Shown: positions 8,579 to 16,804, numbered from the stretch's first letter. The stretch is 64,000 bases of DNA from Rhodospirillaceae bacterium (GCA_947467145.1 CANIGJ010000005.1:62001-126000), one strand, 5' to 3'. Translations and numbers: made by a program. Notes: generated by a model not told the origin, from the sequence alone.

Positions 8579-9685
8579 ATGGCCCTCTCACGCCGCAGAC
8601 AACACAGTTTCGATATCTGGCCGGGCTTCGTCGATGCGCTGACGACGCTCCTGATGATCATCATCTTCCTGCTCACCGTCTTCGTGCTGGCACAGTTCTT
8701 CCTGAGCGAAGCATTGTCGGGCCGCGACAAAGCGCTCGACCAATTGCGCACGGAGATGAGCGACCTCGTGAACGTGCTGGCGCTCGAAAAAAAGACCAGC
8801 GAAGACCTGCGCGGCCAGGTCGCCAATCTGTCGACCGAATTGCAAACCTCCGTCGGCTTGCGCGATCAATTGAGCCAAGCCTTGAGCGCCATGGAATTGC
8901 GCGCCACCACGGCGGAAGGCGACGCCGCCAAGATGGCGAGCGACATCGAGGCGCTGGCGGCGCTGCGCGCCGATCTCGAAGCCAAGGTGAAGGACGCGCT
9001 GGCCGACGTCGCCAAAAAAGACGAAGCGCTGATCACCGAAAAGAATCTGTCGGAAACCGCGCGCGCCCAGGTCGCCCTGCTGAATCAGCAATTGCGTACG
9101 TTGCGCGATCAGATCGGGCAATTGTCGGCGGCCCTCGATGCGTCGGAAAAGACCGCCAAGGATCAGCAGGTCCGCATCACCAATCTCGGCTCGCGCCTCA
9201 ATGCCGCGCTCGCCAGCCGCGTCCAGGAACTGACCAAGTTCCGTTCCGAATTCTTCGGCCGCCTGCGCGACATCCTGGGCGATCAGCCGGGCATCCGCAT
9301 CGTCGGCGACCGTTTCGTGTTCCAGTCCGAGGTGTTGTTCGCCGCCGGATCGAGCGAACTGAACGAAGAAGGCGGCAAACAGATCGCGCAACTCGCCAAG
9401 ACCTTGGCCGAGATCGCGAAGAAGATCCCGGACGATATCGATTGGGTGCTGCAGGTCGACGGCCACACCGACAAACAGCCGATCGCGACGGCACGCTTCC
9501 CGTCCAACTGGGAATTGTCGACCGCACGATCGACCTCGGTGGTGCGCCTGCTTGCACGCGAGGGCATTCCGCCGCAACATTTGGCGGCGGCAGGCTTCGG
9601 CGAATTCCAACCGCTCGAGCCGGGCGACGATACCGCCGCCTTCGCGCGTAACCGCCGCATCGAACTCAAGCTGACGCAGCGGTAG
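8579..9685 (+). CDS. MotB-like, OmpA-domain peptidoglycan-binding protein
   Basis: This 368-residue protein has one N-terminal membrane helix (about residues 13-45) with an aspartate in WPGFVDALTTLLM, matching the proton-path Asp of MotB. A long coiled coil follows (about 45-215) with regular heptads, then an OmpA-type peptidoglycan-binding domain (about 245-366) with the motif LQVDGHTDKQP and the closing NRRIELKL. It is the stator partner of the MotA-like channel immediately upstream. The very long coiled coil differs from true flagellar MotB. It probably works as an energised envelope complex with the OmpA-like protein at 6197-7435. Confidence 0.88.
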   Translation: MALSRRRQHSFDIWPGFVDALTTLLMIIIFLLTVFVLAQFFLSEALSGRDKALDQLRTEMSDLVNVLALEKKTSEDLRGQVANLSTELQTSVGLRDQLSQALSAMELRATTAEGDAAKMASDIEALAALRADLEAKVKDALADVAKKDEALITEKNLSETARAQVALLNQQLRTLRDQIGQLSAALDASEKTAKDQQVRITNLGSRLNAALASRVQELTKFRSEFFGRLRDILGDQPGIRIVGDRFVFQSEVLFAAGSSELNEEGGKQIAQLAKTLAEIAKKIPDDIDWVLQVDGHTDKQPIATARFPSNWELSTARSTSVVRLLAREGIPPQHLAAAGFGEFQPLEPGDDTAAFARNRRIELKLTQR

Positions 9686-9714
9686 AGGATGCAGCGTTAT
9701 TACTTTATAGAGGT

Positions 9715-9807
9715 CGTCATGGCCGCACTTGTTGCGGCCATCCACGGCAAAGGCGCGTCTGCGCCGAAAAGATTCGTGGATGCCCGGGACAAGCCCGGGC
9801 ATGACGG
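9715..9807. repeat. REP/BIME-like inverted element pair
   Basis: CGTCATGGCCGCACTTG... (9715-9747) and its mirror unit starting CGTGGATGCCCGGG and ending GGGCATGACGG (9775-9807) flank a small GGCGCG..CGCC hairpin. They share ends with the element at 38-193. They lie between the mot-like operon and the MFS gene and may serve as a transcript end. Confidence 0.75.
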
Positions 9808-9834
9808 CTTGTTTTAGATATCGGCACTTAATTC

Positions 9835-11034
9835 ATGCCCATCACCAACTTCCGAACCGCGACGTTCGTCCTGTTCGTCATCGTCGTCGTCAATCTCATC
9901 GGCTTCGGTATCGTCATTCCGTTGCTGCCGTTCTACGGCCAGCATTACGGTGCGACACCGGATCAGGTTGCGCTGTTGCTCGCCATCTATTCGGCGACGC
10001 AGTTCGTCACCTCACCGATCTGGGGCTGGGCCAGTGATAAATACGGCCGCCGTCCGATCCTCATCGCCTCGCTCGCCGGCACGGTGGCGAGTTATGTGTG
10101 GCTCGCCTACGCGCCCGACCTGACGCAGTTGTTCCTGTCGCGTGCGCTGGCCGGGATCATGGCGGGCAGCATCTCAGGTGCGTTCGCCTACATGGCCGAC
10201 ATCACCGACGATACCAATCGCTCGCGCGGCATGGGCATGATCGGCGCGGCTTTCGGATTGGGCTTCATCGCCGGGCCGGCGATCGGCGGCCTGCTGGCCG
10301 GCGGCGATCCGGCGACGACGGATTATCGCCTGCCCGCCTTTGCTGCCGTCGTTGCGTCAGGCATTGCCTTCGCGCTGTGCATCGCGTTGCTGAAAGAATC
10401 CTTGCCCGCCGACGTGCGCCGCGCGCGCGCCGAAGCGACGGGTCCGCGCATCGGCTATCGCGACACGCTCGCGATGCCGCGCGTGCGCCTCGTTCTCGTG
10501 CTCACCTTCATCGCGACCTTCGCCTTCGCCGGTCTCGAAGCGGTCTTCGCGCTGTGGACCGAACGCACCTATGGCTGGGGCGTGATGCAGAACGGTTACG
10601 TGTTCGCGTTCCTCGGCGTGATCTCGGCCTTATTGCAGGGCGGCTTGATCGGGCGCCTCGCCAAACGTTTCGGCGATGAAGGCCTCGTGCGCCAAGGTTT
10701 CCTCACCTTGGCCATCGGCCTTGCCGCCATTCCGTTCGCCACCAACCTGCCGCTGCTGCTGATCGCGCTCGTCATCGCGACATATGGGTTTAGCGTCTGC
10801 ACACCGGCGCTCAACAGCCTGCTCACCATCGCCGCACCCGCGACATCGACCGGCGGCGTAATCGGCGTCGGTCGATCCGCCTCAACGCTCGCGCGCGCCG
10901 CCGGGCCCGCCTTCGCCGGTTACGTCTTCACCCTGTTCGGCAAGGATTGGCCGTTCTTCGCCGGCGCCATCATCCTGGTGCTGGTGCTGATCCTGAGCAG
11001 CAGTCTCGGGGCCGCCAAACAGGCAAAACCCTAG
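9835..11034 (+). CDS. MFS transporter, TCR/Tet-like (DHA1) family
   Basis: A 399-residue, twelve-helix MFS protein. The helix 1 to loop region (GFGIVIPLLPFYGQHYGATP), the motif-A loop GWASDKYGRRPILI, and motif C in helix 5 (GAAFGLGFIAGPAIGG) fit the DHA1 drug:H+ antiporter family that includes TetA. Similar chromosomal genes are usually annotated as multidrug or TCR/Tet transporters; resistance to tetracycline is not implied. No regulator is adjacent. It follows the REP element and stands as a single gene before rpmE. Confidence 0.88.
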   Translation: MPITNFRTATFVLFVIVVVNLIGFGIVIPLLPFYGQHYGATPDQVALLLAIYSATQFVTSPIWGWASDKYGRRPILIASLAGTVASYVWLAYAPDLTQLFLSRALAGIMAGSISGAFAYMADITDDTNRSRGMGMIGAAFGLGFIAGPAIGGLLAGGDPATTDYRLPAFAAVVASGIAFALCIALLKESLPADVRRARAEATGPRIGYRDTLAMPRVRLVLVLTFIATFAFAGLEAVFALWTERTYGWGVMQNGYVFAFLGVISALLQGGLIGRLAKRFGDEGLVRQGFLTLAIGLAAIPFATNLPLLLIALVIATYGFSVCTPALNSLLTIAAPATSTGGVIGVGRSASTLARAAGPAFAGYVFTLFGKDWPFFAGAIILVLVLILSSSLGAAKQAKP

Positions 11035-11157
11035 GATTCTTGCACCATTAGGCGCACCTGGCCGCATCCATACTTGCGTCCTGGGGCCTGCTTAGGTATA
11101 CAGCGCGCTTCCAAAGTCCCGACTGGTTCCAATCAGCGGGCGCACCGGAGCAGGATC

Positions 11158-11385
11158 ATGAAGAAAGACATCCATCCCGCCTATCACGAGATCAAAATCG
11201 TGATGACCGACGGCACCGAATACACGACCCGCTCGACGATGGGTGAGCCGGGCTCGACCCTCCGTCTCGACATCGATCCGAAGTCGCATCCGGCGTGGAC
11301 GGGCGAACATCGCCTGATGGACACCGCCGGTCAGGTGTCGAAGTTCAACAAGCGCTTCGGCAATCTCGGCCTCAAAACCAGCTAA
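11158..11385 (+). CDS. rpmE: 50S ribosomal protein bL31, cysteine-free form
   Basis: The 75-residue protein begins [19 protein letters not shown] and has the family ending FNKRFG. GGAG lies just upstream of the ATG. bL31 bridges the large subunit to the small subunit. The zinc-binding cysteines of the C+ form are absent, so this is the zinc-independent (C-) type in alphaproteobacterial style. A rho-independent terminator follows at 11412. Confidence 0.95.
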   Translation: MKKDIHPAYHEIKIVMTDGTEYTTRSTMGEPGSTLRLDIDPKSHPAWTGEHRLMDTAGQVSKFNKRFGNLGLKTS

Positions 11386-11411
11386 AGCAGGTTTCAGAAG
11401 CCACGCCGATC

Positions 11412-11440
11412 AAAGCCCCTCTCCGGAGGGCTTTTGTTTT
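11412..11440 (+). terminator. Rho-independent terminator of rpmE
   Basis: Stem AAAGCCC (11412-11418) with GGGCTTT (11428-11434), 27 bases after the rpmE stop, followed by TTGTTTTT. Confidence 0.85.
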
Positions 11441-11520
11441 TCCAGCCGATTTTTCGTCCGATCAAAATGTCGTGTTTTTGTCATTGGCAGCGCGCCGGCC
11501 TGTTGGGCTGACATTATGGG

Positions 11521-11700
11521 ATGCCTGACTACCGCCTGTACTTTAGGGATGCAAAGGGCCACATCACTCAACGGGTCGATCTGACGCATTCGGACGACGC
11601 CGTGGCGATTGCCCAAGCCCAAGAGATCGAAAGCCCACACGGTGTCGAGCTTTGGTCGGATGCGCGCCAGATCATCGACATCCCGCCCAACCGGGGCTGA
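11521..11700 (+). CDS. Small hypothetical protein (59 aa)
   Basis: The ORF starts at ATG 11521 and ends at TGA 11700, giving a 59-residue acidic protein beginning MPDYRLYFRDAKGHI and containing VELWSDARQIIDIP. The pattern (aromatic-rich first strand, then a DDAVAIAQA helix) resembles small alphaproteobacterial proteins of unknown function with one beta-alpha-beta unit. The ribosome site is weak. It lies between the rpmE terminator and the cyclase gene. Confidence 0.6.
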   Translation: MPDYRLYFRDAKGHITQRVDLTHSDDAVAIAQAQEIESPHGVELWSDARQIIDIPPNRG

Positions 11701-11943
11701 CCTGGGTTACCTGACAGCTGAGGCAAGATTCACCATAAGTAGAAGAAAAGCTGATCGAATTCGCGCGGTTCCGGTTCCCACGGATTGAAATTTTATTGCT
11801 TTTGAGATAGTGATTTAGGATCACATGGCCCCCGCGAGGGGGCTGTGGGTAAGGTGTTCATAAAAAACTAAGCATGCTCTGGTAGGGAACATCGGTGGGA
11901 GAGCCCGCCGGTGCGGTCTATGAGTACGGGGTCTTAAAAGAAC

Positions 11944-13437
11944 ATGCCCGACGACGGGTTCGACGACGACGACGAAAAGCCGAAGAAGCGCCGCAAGGCA
12001 GCGCCGGCCGCCAAGACAACACGCCGCCCAACCGGGAACGTCTTTGCCAAGCTCGGCATGCTGGCGCTGATCGCCTTCATCGTCGCGGGCATGCTGACCT
12101 GGGTCATCGCCTTCTCGATCGAGGAACTGCCGGCGATCAAAGGCTTCATCGGCCGCAAGAATTATTCCGACATCCTGTTCCTGGTCTTCCTCATCGCCTT
12201 CGTGCTGGTGCTGTCGACCTCGGCGTGGGCGTTCCTCAGCAAGGAGGAATTGACCGGCCAGGTCCATGTGAAGCAATTCCAGAAACAGGAAAAGAAGCTG
12301 TGGAGCGACGCGCTGGCGCCGCCCAAGCTGACGCCCGCGCAACAAGCCGCCCTCGAGCGACAAAAACAACGGCGGCTGGAAGAAGAGCAACGCCTGCTCG
12401 CCGATCAGGATGGCGAAGCACCTTCGCTCGACGACGTGCTGGCGGCATCGCTCGATCTAAATCCCACCGTGACAGCGCCGCCCATGGCGCAGCCGGCGGC
12501 CAAGACCAACATGACGCCGCAGGGCGAGAAGCAGAAAGCCCAGTTGATGGGCTTCATGTCGCGCGGCCTCGAAGGCGTGATGCAGAAGCGTCCGAAGCTC
12601 GACACCTTCAACAAGTTTGGCGTGAACCTTTATATGGTCGGCGCGGCCGATGCGCTCGGCCAGGCCGGCAATCTGAGCGATGCCGAAGCCGACGCGATCT
12701 TCGTCGACAGCGTCGCCGTGCTCGGCACGAAGCCCGATCAGGCGCGCCAGTTCCTCGACAAGATGAACGAGTATATGTCCAACCCCAAGTATATGGGGAT
12801 GATCGAGCAAGGCCGCGAAGCCATGACCGCGCAGATGAGCGGCGACGGCAGTGCGGCACGCAAGCTCGAACGCGCCCTCGACAGCTGGAACGTGCGCAAA
12901 GACGACGCAGGCTCGGGATCGAGCACCATCGCCGTCATGTTCACCGACATTGTCGGCTCGACCAACATGACGCAGACGCATGGCGATGCGGAGGCGCAGG
13001 AAGTCGTGCGGCGTCACAACCGCATCGTGCGCGCCGCACTGACCAGCTACAACGGCCGCGAAGTGAAACACACCGGCGACGGCATCATGGCGTCCTTCGC
13101 CAATGTCGCGAACGCGGTGGAAGCCGGCATCTTCATCCAGCGCAAGGTCAACGGCGAGAACACCAACGCGAAGATCCCGCTCGGCCTCAAGATCGGCATC
13201 AATGCCGGCGAGCCCATCGTCGAGGACGACGATCTGTTCGGCACCACGGTGCAACTCTCGGCGCGCATCTGCGACAAGGCGTCGAACTATCAGATACTCG
13301 TTTCGGAGACCGTAAAGGGTATCTGCCAGGGCAAGGCCCTGTCGTTCATTGCGCGCGGCACGCGCGAGATGAAAGGCTTCAAGGAGCCGATCCCGCTGTA
13401 CGAAGCGGTGTGGCAGCAGAATCAGGCCGCCGCCTAG
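11944..13437 (+). CDS. Membrane-anchored class III adenylate/guanylate cyclase
   Basis: This 497-residue protein has a basic N-terminus, two membrane helices (about 31-58 and 73-97), a linker of some 220 residues with charged helices (about 100-315), and a C-terminal class III cyclase domain (about 322-490). The metal-binding aspartates appear in VMFTDIVGST and KHTGDGIMASF, and the domain continues through LKIGINAGEP and FGTTVQLSARI. It would make cAMP (or cGMP) from a nucleotide triphosphate at the inner membrane. The linker shows no recognised sensor domain. The 243 bases upstream hold a CCCCC-GCGA-GGGGG hairpin (11828-11841) near an ATG of a 12-codon ORF; I do not rate that ORF. A terminator follows the stop. 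Confidence 0.9.
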   Translation: MPDDGFDDDDEKPKKRRKAAPAAKTTRRPTGNVFAKLGMLALIAFIVAGMLTWVIAFSIEELPAIKGFIGRKNYSDILFLVFLIAFVLVLSTSAWAFLSKEELTGQVHVKQFQKQEKKLWSDALAPPKLTPAQQAALERQKQRRLEEEQRLLADQDGEAPSLDDVLAASLDLNPTVTAPPMAQPAAKTNMTPQGEKQKAQLMGFMSRGLEGVMQKRPKLDTFNKFGVNLYMVGAADALGQAGNLSDAEADAIFVDSVAVLGTKPDQARQFLDKMNEYMSNPKYMGMIEQGREAMTAQMSGDGSAARKLERALDSWNVRKDDAGSGSSTIAVMFTDIVGSTNMTQTHGDAEAQEVVRRHNRIVRAALTSYNGREVKHTGDGIMASFANVANAVEAGIFIQRKVNGENTNAKIPLGLKIGINAGEPIVEDDDLFGTTVQLSARICDKASNYQILVSETVKGICQGKALSFIARGTREMKGFKEPIPLYEAVWQQNQAAA

Positions 13438-13442
13438 CTCTT

Positions 13443-13470
13443 TTGGCGGATTTCCGCCAATTTCGATTTC
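13443..13470 (+). terminator. Rho-independent terminator of the cyclase gene
   Basis: Stem TTGGCGG (13443-13449) with CCGCCAA (13454-13460), five bases after the stop codon, followed by TTTCGATTTCTT. Confidence 0.7.
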
Positions 13471-13479
13471 TTATCGGGA

Positions 13480-13570
13480 AAAAAGAATGGGGCTGCCTTT
13501 GGCAGCCCCAAAAAATTCATTCCCTGTTAAACTCGCCCGTACGCGACGAACAGCCAAACCGTACCGCGAA
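13480..13570 (-). ncRNA. Candidate small RNA or stand-alone terminator on the minus strand
   Basis: A perfect 9-bp stem GGGGCTGCC (13489-13497) / GGCAGCCCC (13501-13509) is followed on the minus strand by ATTCTTTTTT, the form of a rho-independent terminator. No minus-strand gene ends here. A weak promoter-like TTGACC lies about 80 bases upstream on that strand. The region could yield an RNA of some 70 bases. This is inference. Confidence 0.3.
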
Positions 13571-13651
13571 GCCGTTGAGAGGGTCAACATCGAAAATCTG
13601 AGAAAATAAGGCTTTTTTCCGGCACTTCGGCGGAAAAAGGGCCATTGCCCA

Positions 13652-13677
13652 CAATTGATTGACTCATCAATCAATTG
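13652..13677. promoter_or_regulatory. Perfect 11-bp-arm palindrome in a gene-free region
   Basis: CAATTGATTGA (13652-13662), a CTCA centre and TCAATCAATTG (13667-13677) form an exact palindrome. Together with the TTTTTCCG/CGGAAAAA repeat at 13613-13638 it lies in the otherwise gene-free stretch 13470-13700. No known operator is recognised. Confidence 0.45.
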
Positions 13678-13700
13678 CCGACTTCACGATCCGACGGGGG

Positions 13701-13735
13701 GCAAAAAAAGCCGCCTCGTACGTGTGAGGCGGCGA
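13701..13735 (-). terminator. Strong rho-independent terminator, minus strand
   Basis: Stem GCCGCCTC (13710-13717) and GAGGCGGC (13726-13733); on the minus strand the hairpin is followed by TTTTTTTGC. It lies 34 bases after the stop of the 15-codon ORF at 13767-13814. Confidence 0.8.
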
Positions 13736-13766
13736 GTTTACAGGGAGGAATGTCGAGGCCGGGCGC

Positions 13767-13814
13767 CTATCCGAGGGGCCTACAGCCGAAATCCGTTGTA
13801 CTGCCACCTTGCAT
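13767..13814 (-). CDS. Candidate 15-residue peptide ORF
   Basis: The minus-strand ORF reads MQGGSTTDFGCRPLG and then TAG. Its ATG follows GGAAGGG at a good distance (8 bases), a perfect CtrA-type site lies 16 bases upstream (13830-13845), and a strong terminator follows at 13735-13701. The layout is that of a self-contained mini-transcript of roughly 120-150 bases. I do not know the peptide. It could be a leader peptide, a secreted small peptide or simply a translated part of a small RNA. Confidence 0.4.
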   Translation of the reverse strand: MQGGSTTDFGCRPLG

Positions 13815-13829
13815 ATTAACGGCCCTTCC

Positions 13830-13845
13830 TTAATAGCCCATTAAC
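13830..13845. promoter_or_regulatory. Candidate CtrA binding site
   Basis: TTAA-TAGCCCA-TTAAC matches the CtrA consensus TTAA-N7-TTAAC exactly. It lies just upstream of the 15-codon ORF and about 70 bases beyond the end of the DUF1192 gene. The 9-mer ATTAACGGC occurs twice here (13815-13823 and 13840-13848), 25 bases apart. Confidence 0.45.
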
Positions 13846-13913
13846 GGCACAACGCCGGCCGAGCACGGGCAGTTCCGATCCGTCCGCTTTTTGACCGAAA
13901 GGCTTAAGGACCG

Positions 13914-14102
13914 CTAGGACGGCTTCTTGAAGAACGACTCAGCGCCCAGGCGCGCTTTATCCTTGGCCGCGATCATCGCCTCGGCGCGACGGATCTCGCC
14001 GGTCAGTTCCTCGATATAATCGCGCAGCGCCTCGATCGACATGACCTCGAGATCCTTGAGGACCGGCTTTTTCTTGATCGGCTCGAGATCGTCGGTGTCC
14101 AT
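13914..14102 (-). CDS. DUF1192 family protein
   Basis: A 62-residue acidic-basic protein: MDTDDLEPIKKKP at the start, then MSIEALRDYIEELTGEIRRAE as a long helix, ending ESFFKK. This fits DUF1192, a small conserved alphaproteobacterial protein of unknown function, in both length and layout. A GAGGT site precedes the ATG. It is divergent from the fused methyltransferase-oxidoreductase gene. Confidence 0.88.
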   Translation of the reverse strand: MDTDDLEPIKKKPVLKDLEVMSIEALRDYIEELTGEIRRAEAMIAAKDKARLGAESFFKKPS

Positions 14103-14186
14103 GGTAACCTCGCTGGAAACATTGAACCATGAGTTCGCCGCAATTTTCGTCTAAGGTGGCGCAGTTTCCAATAAAGGATTTCGTTC

Positions 14187-15959
14187 ATGATGCTCGGCCG
14201 GGAATTGCAGGCACAAGGCGGGTTTCTGTTCCGCTGGCGCAGCTTCCTTCCGCTCCTTCTCGTCTTTCCGGCCATGGCCGCCCTTCTGAATGCCAATTCG
14301 ATTGAAATTCATTTCGGCGAAGTCGCCGACGATGCCTGGAAGATATTCTGCCTTGTCCTATCGCTCGCCGGGCAGGCGTGGCGCAGCCTCACCGTCGGCT
14401 CGGTCCCGCGCGGCACATCGGGACGCAACACGACCGAAGAGCGCGCCGAGGTCTTGAACACCACCGGCGTCTACAGCGTCTGCCGCAATCCGCTTTATTT
14501 CGGCAATTTCGTCGTGATCTTCGGCTTTGCGCTGGCGATCGAAACCTGGTGGCTGGCCATCATCGTCCTGCTCGCCTTCGCGCTCTATTACGAGCGCATC
14601 ATCATCGCCGAGGAAGGCTATCTCGACGAAAAGTTCGGCGAGCACTTTCGCGCCTGGGCCAGGACCACGCCGCCCTTCTTGCCAAACCTGACCGGCTGGC
14701 GGTCGGCCGCGCAGCCCTTCTCGCTGCGCCAGGTGCTGCGCAAGGAATATAACGGCTACGCGCTGATCCTGATCACGTTTCCGGTGATCGACTTGCTGGG
14801 CGATCTAATCGGCGAAGGTAAAACCCCGCTTGCGTGGCTGCACGAGGACCTGCCGTGGGCCTGCGTGGCGCTTGCGGGCCTGGCATTGCTGATCGTGTTG
14901 CGCTCGCTGAAGCGTCACACCTCGCTGCTGAGCGTCACTCACGGACCGTTGGCCGTGATGACGTTGCCCGCGACGATGACCTGCATCGAGATTCCGAAGC
15001 CGGGGCCGGAGTGCGAAGCACTTGTGCCGGGCACTCGCCCCCTGCCCGTTCCGGGTGCGGGCGAAATCCTGATCCAAGTCGCGGCCGCCGGCGTCAACCG
15101 CCCCGACCTGTTGCAGCGGCGCGGCAATTATCCGCCACCGCCCGGCATTTCCGACGTGCCGGGTCTGGAGATCGCAGGTACGGTTGCCGCCCTCGGCCCC
15201 AACACCGAACGCTGGCGGATCGGCGATCAGGTGACCGCACTGGTCGCCGGTGGCGGCTACGCCGAATATTGCGTCGCACCCGGTGCGCAGGCTTTACCGA
15301 TCCCCAAAGGCCTGAGCGCGCTTGAGGCCGCCTGCCTGCCCGAAACCTTCTTCACCGTCTGGACCAACGTCTACGACCGCTGCGCGTTGCAGCCCGGCGA
15401 AACGCTCATGGTGCATGGCGGATCGAGCGGCATCGGCACCAGCGCGATCATGATGGCGACCGCGCTCGGCAACCCGGTGATCGCGACGGCGGGCACGAAG
15501 GATAAGTGCGATGCCTGCCTCGCCTTGGGTGCCTCGCTCGCCATCAATTACAAGGACCAGGATTTCGCCGCCGAGGCGAAGCGCTTCACCGCAGGCAAAG
15601 GTGTCGACGTCATCCTCGACATGGTGGCCGGCGATTACCTCGAGCGCGATATCGACTGCCTGGCCGAGGACGGACGCATCGGGATCATCGCCGTGCTGGG
15701 CGGCGCCAAGGGACAGATCAATTTCGCCAAGCTCATGCTCGGGCGTAAAACGATCACAGGTTCGACGCTCCGGGCGCGTCCCGTCGCGGTGAAGGCGGCC
15801 ATCGCACAATCGCTGGAACGGGTCGTCTGGCCGCTGATCGAGGCGGGTAAGATCAGACCGCAGATCGCCGCGACTTTCCCGCTGGCCCAGGCCGCTGAAG
15901 CGCACAGGTTGCTGGAAGATGGTAAAATAATCGGCAAAGTAGTCCTAAAAGTCGCCTGA
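14187..15959 (+). CDS. Fusion: isoprenylcysteine-type methyltransferase + NAD(P)H quinone oxidoreductase
   Basis: One uninterrupted 590-codon frame covers two proteins that are normally separate. Residues 1-250 are a membrane protein of the ICMT/PEMT type with several hydrophobic segments and the C-terminal signature GVYSVCRNPLYFGNF and YYERIIIAEEGYL. Residues 258-590, from an internal ATG at 14958, are a zinc-free medium-chain NAD(P)H:quinone oxidoreductase (PIG3/QOR-like): GVNRPDLLQRRGNYPPPPG, VHGGSSGIGTSAI nucleotide motif and a C-terminal DGKIIGKVVLKV. Each half is full length. Either the stop of the first gene was lost, giving a real fusion, or the second is also initiated internally at 14958 or 14973; no clear ribosome site is seen there. 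Confidence 0.8.
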   Translation: MMLGRELQAQGGFLFRWRSFLPLLLVFPAMAALLNANSIEIHFGEVADDAWKIFCLVLSLAGQAWRSLTVGSVPRGTSGRNTTEERAEVLNTTGVYSVCRNPLYFGNFVVIFGFALAIETWWLAIIVLLAFALYYERIIIAEEGYLDEKFGEHFRAWARTTPPFLPNLTGWRSAAQPFSLRQVLRKEYNGYALILITFPVIDLLGDLIGEGKTPLAWLHEDLPWACVALAGLALLIVLRSLKRHTSLLSVTHGPLAVMTLPATMTCIEIPKPGPECEALVPGTRPLPVPGAGEILIQVAAAGVNRPDLLQRRGNYPPPPGISDVPGLEIAGTVAALGPNTERWRIGDQVTALVAGGGYAEYCVAPGAQALPIPKGLSALEAACLPETFFTVWTNVYDRCALQPGETLMVHGGSSGIGTSAIMMATALGNPVIATAGTKDKCDACLALGASLAINYKDQDFAAEAKRFTAGKGVDVILDMVAGDYLERDIDCLAEDGRIGIIAVLGGAKGQINFAKLMLGRKTITGSTLRARPVAVKAAIAQSLERVVWPLIEAGKIRPQIAATFPLAQAAEAHRLLEDGKIIGKVVLKVA

Positions 15960-16085
15960 CCGGGCCGTGATAAGTACCGAAAAGGTTAACCCAAGGTTTG
16001 ACCCTGACCGGGGCGCGGCTTATATTTCCAAAATATTCCAAGGCTTTGATGCCTACCTCATGACATTCGAATAGGGAAAGGGTTC

Positions 16086-16700
16086 ATGGCACAACCCCTC
16101 ATGCCTAAAGCCACGGCTGTTTGGCTCGTTGATAACACTAAGCTCACGTTCGAGCAGATCGCGCACTTTTGCGGGCTGCACGAGCTTGAGGTCCAAGCCA
16201 TTGCCGACGGCGAAGTCGCCATCGGGATGCAGGGGCTCGACCCCGTGGCCGCCGGCCAAGTGTCCAAGGAAGAGATCGCCCGCTGCGAACTCGATGAGGA
16301 CCTGCGCCTGACGATCTCCGAGCCGACCGTGCCGATGCCCAAGGCCCGCCAGAAAGGCGCACGTTATACGCCGATCTCGAAGCGCCAGGATCGCCCGGAC
16401 GCCATCGCATGGCTGTTGCGCAATTATCCGGAACTGAGCGACGCACAACTCAGCCGCCTGATCGGCACGACCAAGCCGACCATCACCTCGGTGCGCGACC
16501 GTTCGCATCGCAACGCGGCCAACATCAAACCGCAAAGCCCGGTCTATCTCGGGCTGTGCTCGGCTGCCGATCTGGAAAAGGCCGTCGCCATCGCGCGTTC
16601 GCGCAGCGGCGCCAATCGCGCCCCTGCGGCCGCAGTGGACGATGCCGGCGCAGCGGACGAAGCGGACGACAAGTCGGCGACCGATTACACCAGAGTTTAG
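16086..16700 (+). CDS. trcR: TrcR/DUF1013 cell-cycle transcriptional regulator
   Basis: This 204-residue protein has the family start MAQPLMPKATAVWLVDNT and a helix-turn-helix-like centre (LTFEQIAHFCGLHELEVQAIADG), with a second conserved block DRPDAIAWLLRNYPELSDAQ and LIGTTKPTITSVRDRSH. DUF1013 proteins are confined largely to alphaproteobacteria; the Caulobacter member is called TrcR and acts in cell-cycle transcription. The last 35 residues are a variable Ala/Asp-rich tail. A terminator follows at 16742. Confidence 0.9.
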   Translation: MAQPLMPKATAVWLVDNTKLTFEQIAHFCGLHELEVQAIADGEVAIGMQGLDPVAAGQVSKEEIARCELDEDLRLTISEPTVPMPKARQKGARYTPISKRQDRPDAIAWLLRNYPELSDAQLSRLIGTTKPTITSVRDRSHRNAANIKPQSPVYLGLCSAADLEKAVAIARSRSGANRAPAAAVDDAGAADEADDKSATDYTRV

Positions 16701-16741
16701 TTGGCGCGTTTAACTCACGCTGCCAATCACGCAAACAAGAA

Positions 16742-16777
16742 GCGCGTCCCTCACCCGAGGGACGCGCTTTTCTTTTG
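16742..16777 (+). terminator. Rho-independent terminator of trcR
   Basis: Stem GCGCGTCCCTC (16742-16752) / GAGGGACGCGC (16757-16767) followed by TTTTCTTTT. Confidence 0.9.
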
Positions 16778-16804
16778 ATCTCCCGAAATTAAAAAAGGAC
16801 CGAA

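Noticed and set aside
7484..9685. Possible Zorya-type anti-phage system (ZorA/ZorB)
   Set aside because: The MotA-like protein is far shorter than ZorA, there is no ZorC, ZorD or ZorE, and the neighbour is an OmpA-like envelope protein.
11701..11943. 12-codon ORF (ATG 11825) upstream of the cyclase gene as an attenuator
   Set aside because: The frame overlaps a C5/G5 hairpin and has only a weak AGGA site; the evidence is too thin to list.
13471..13674. 67-codon minus-strand ORF
   Set aside because: Its 3' part runs through the terminator hairpin at 13486-13509, it has no ribosome site and no family.
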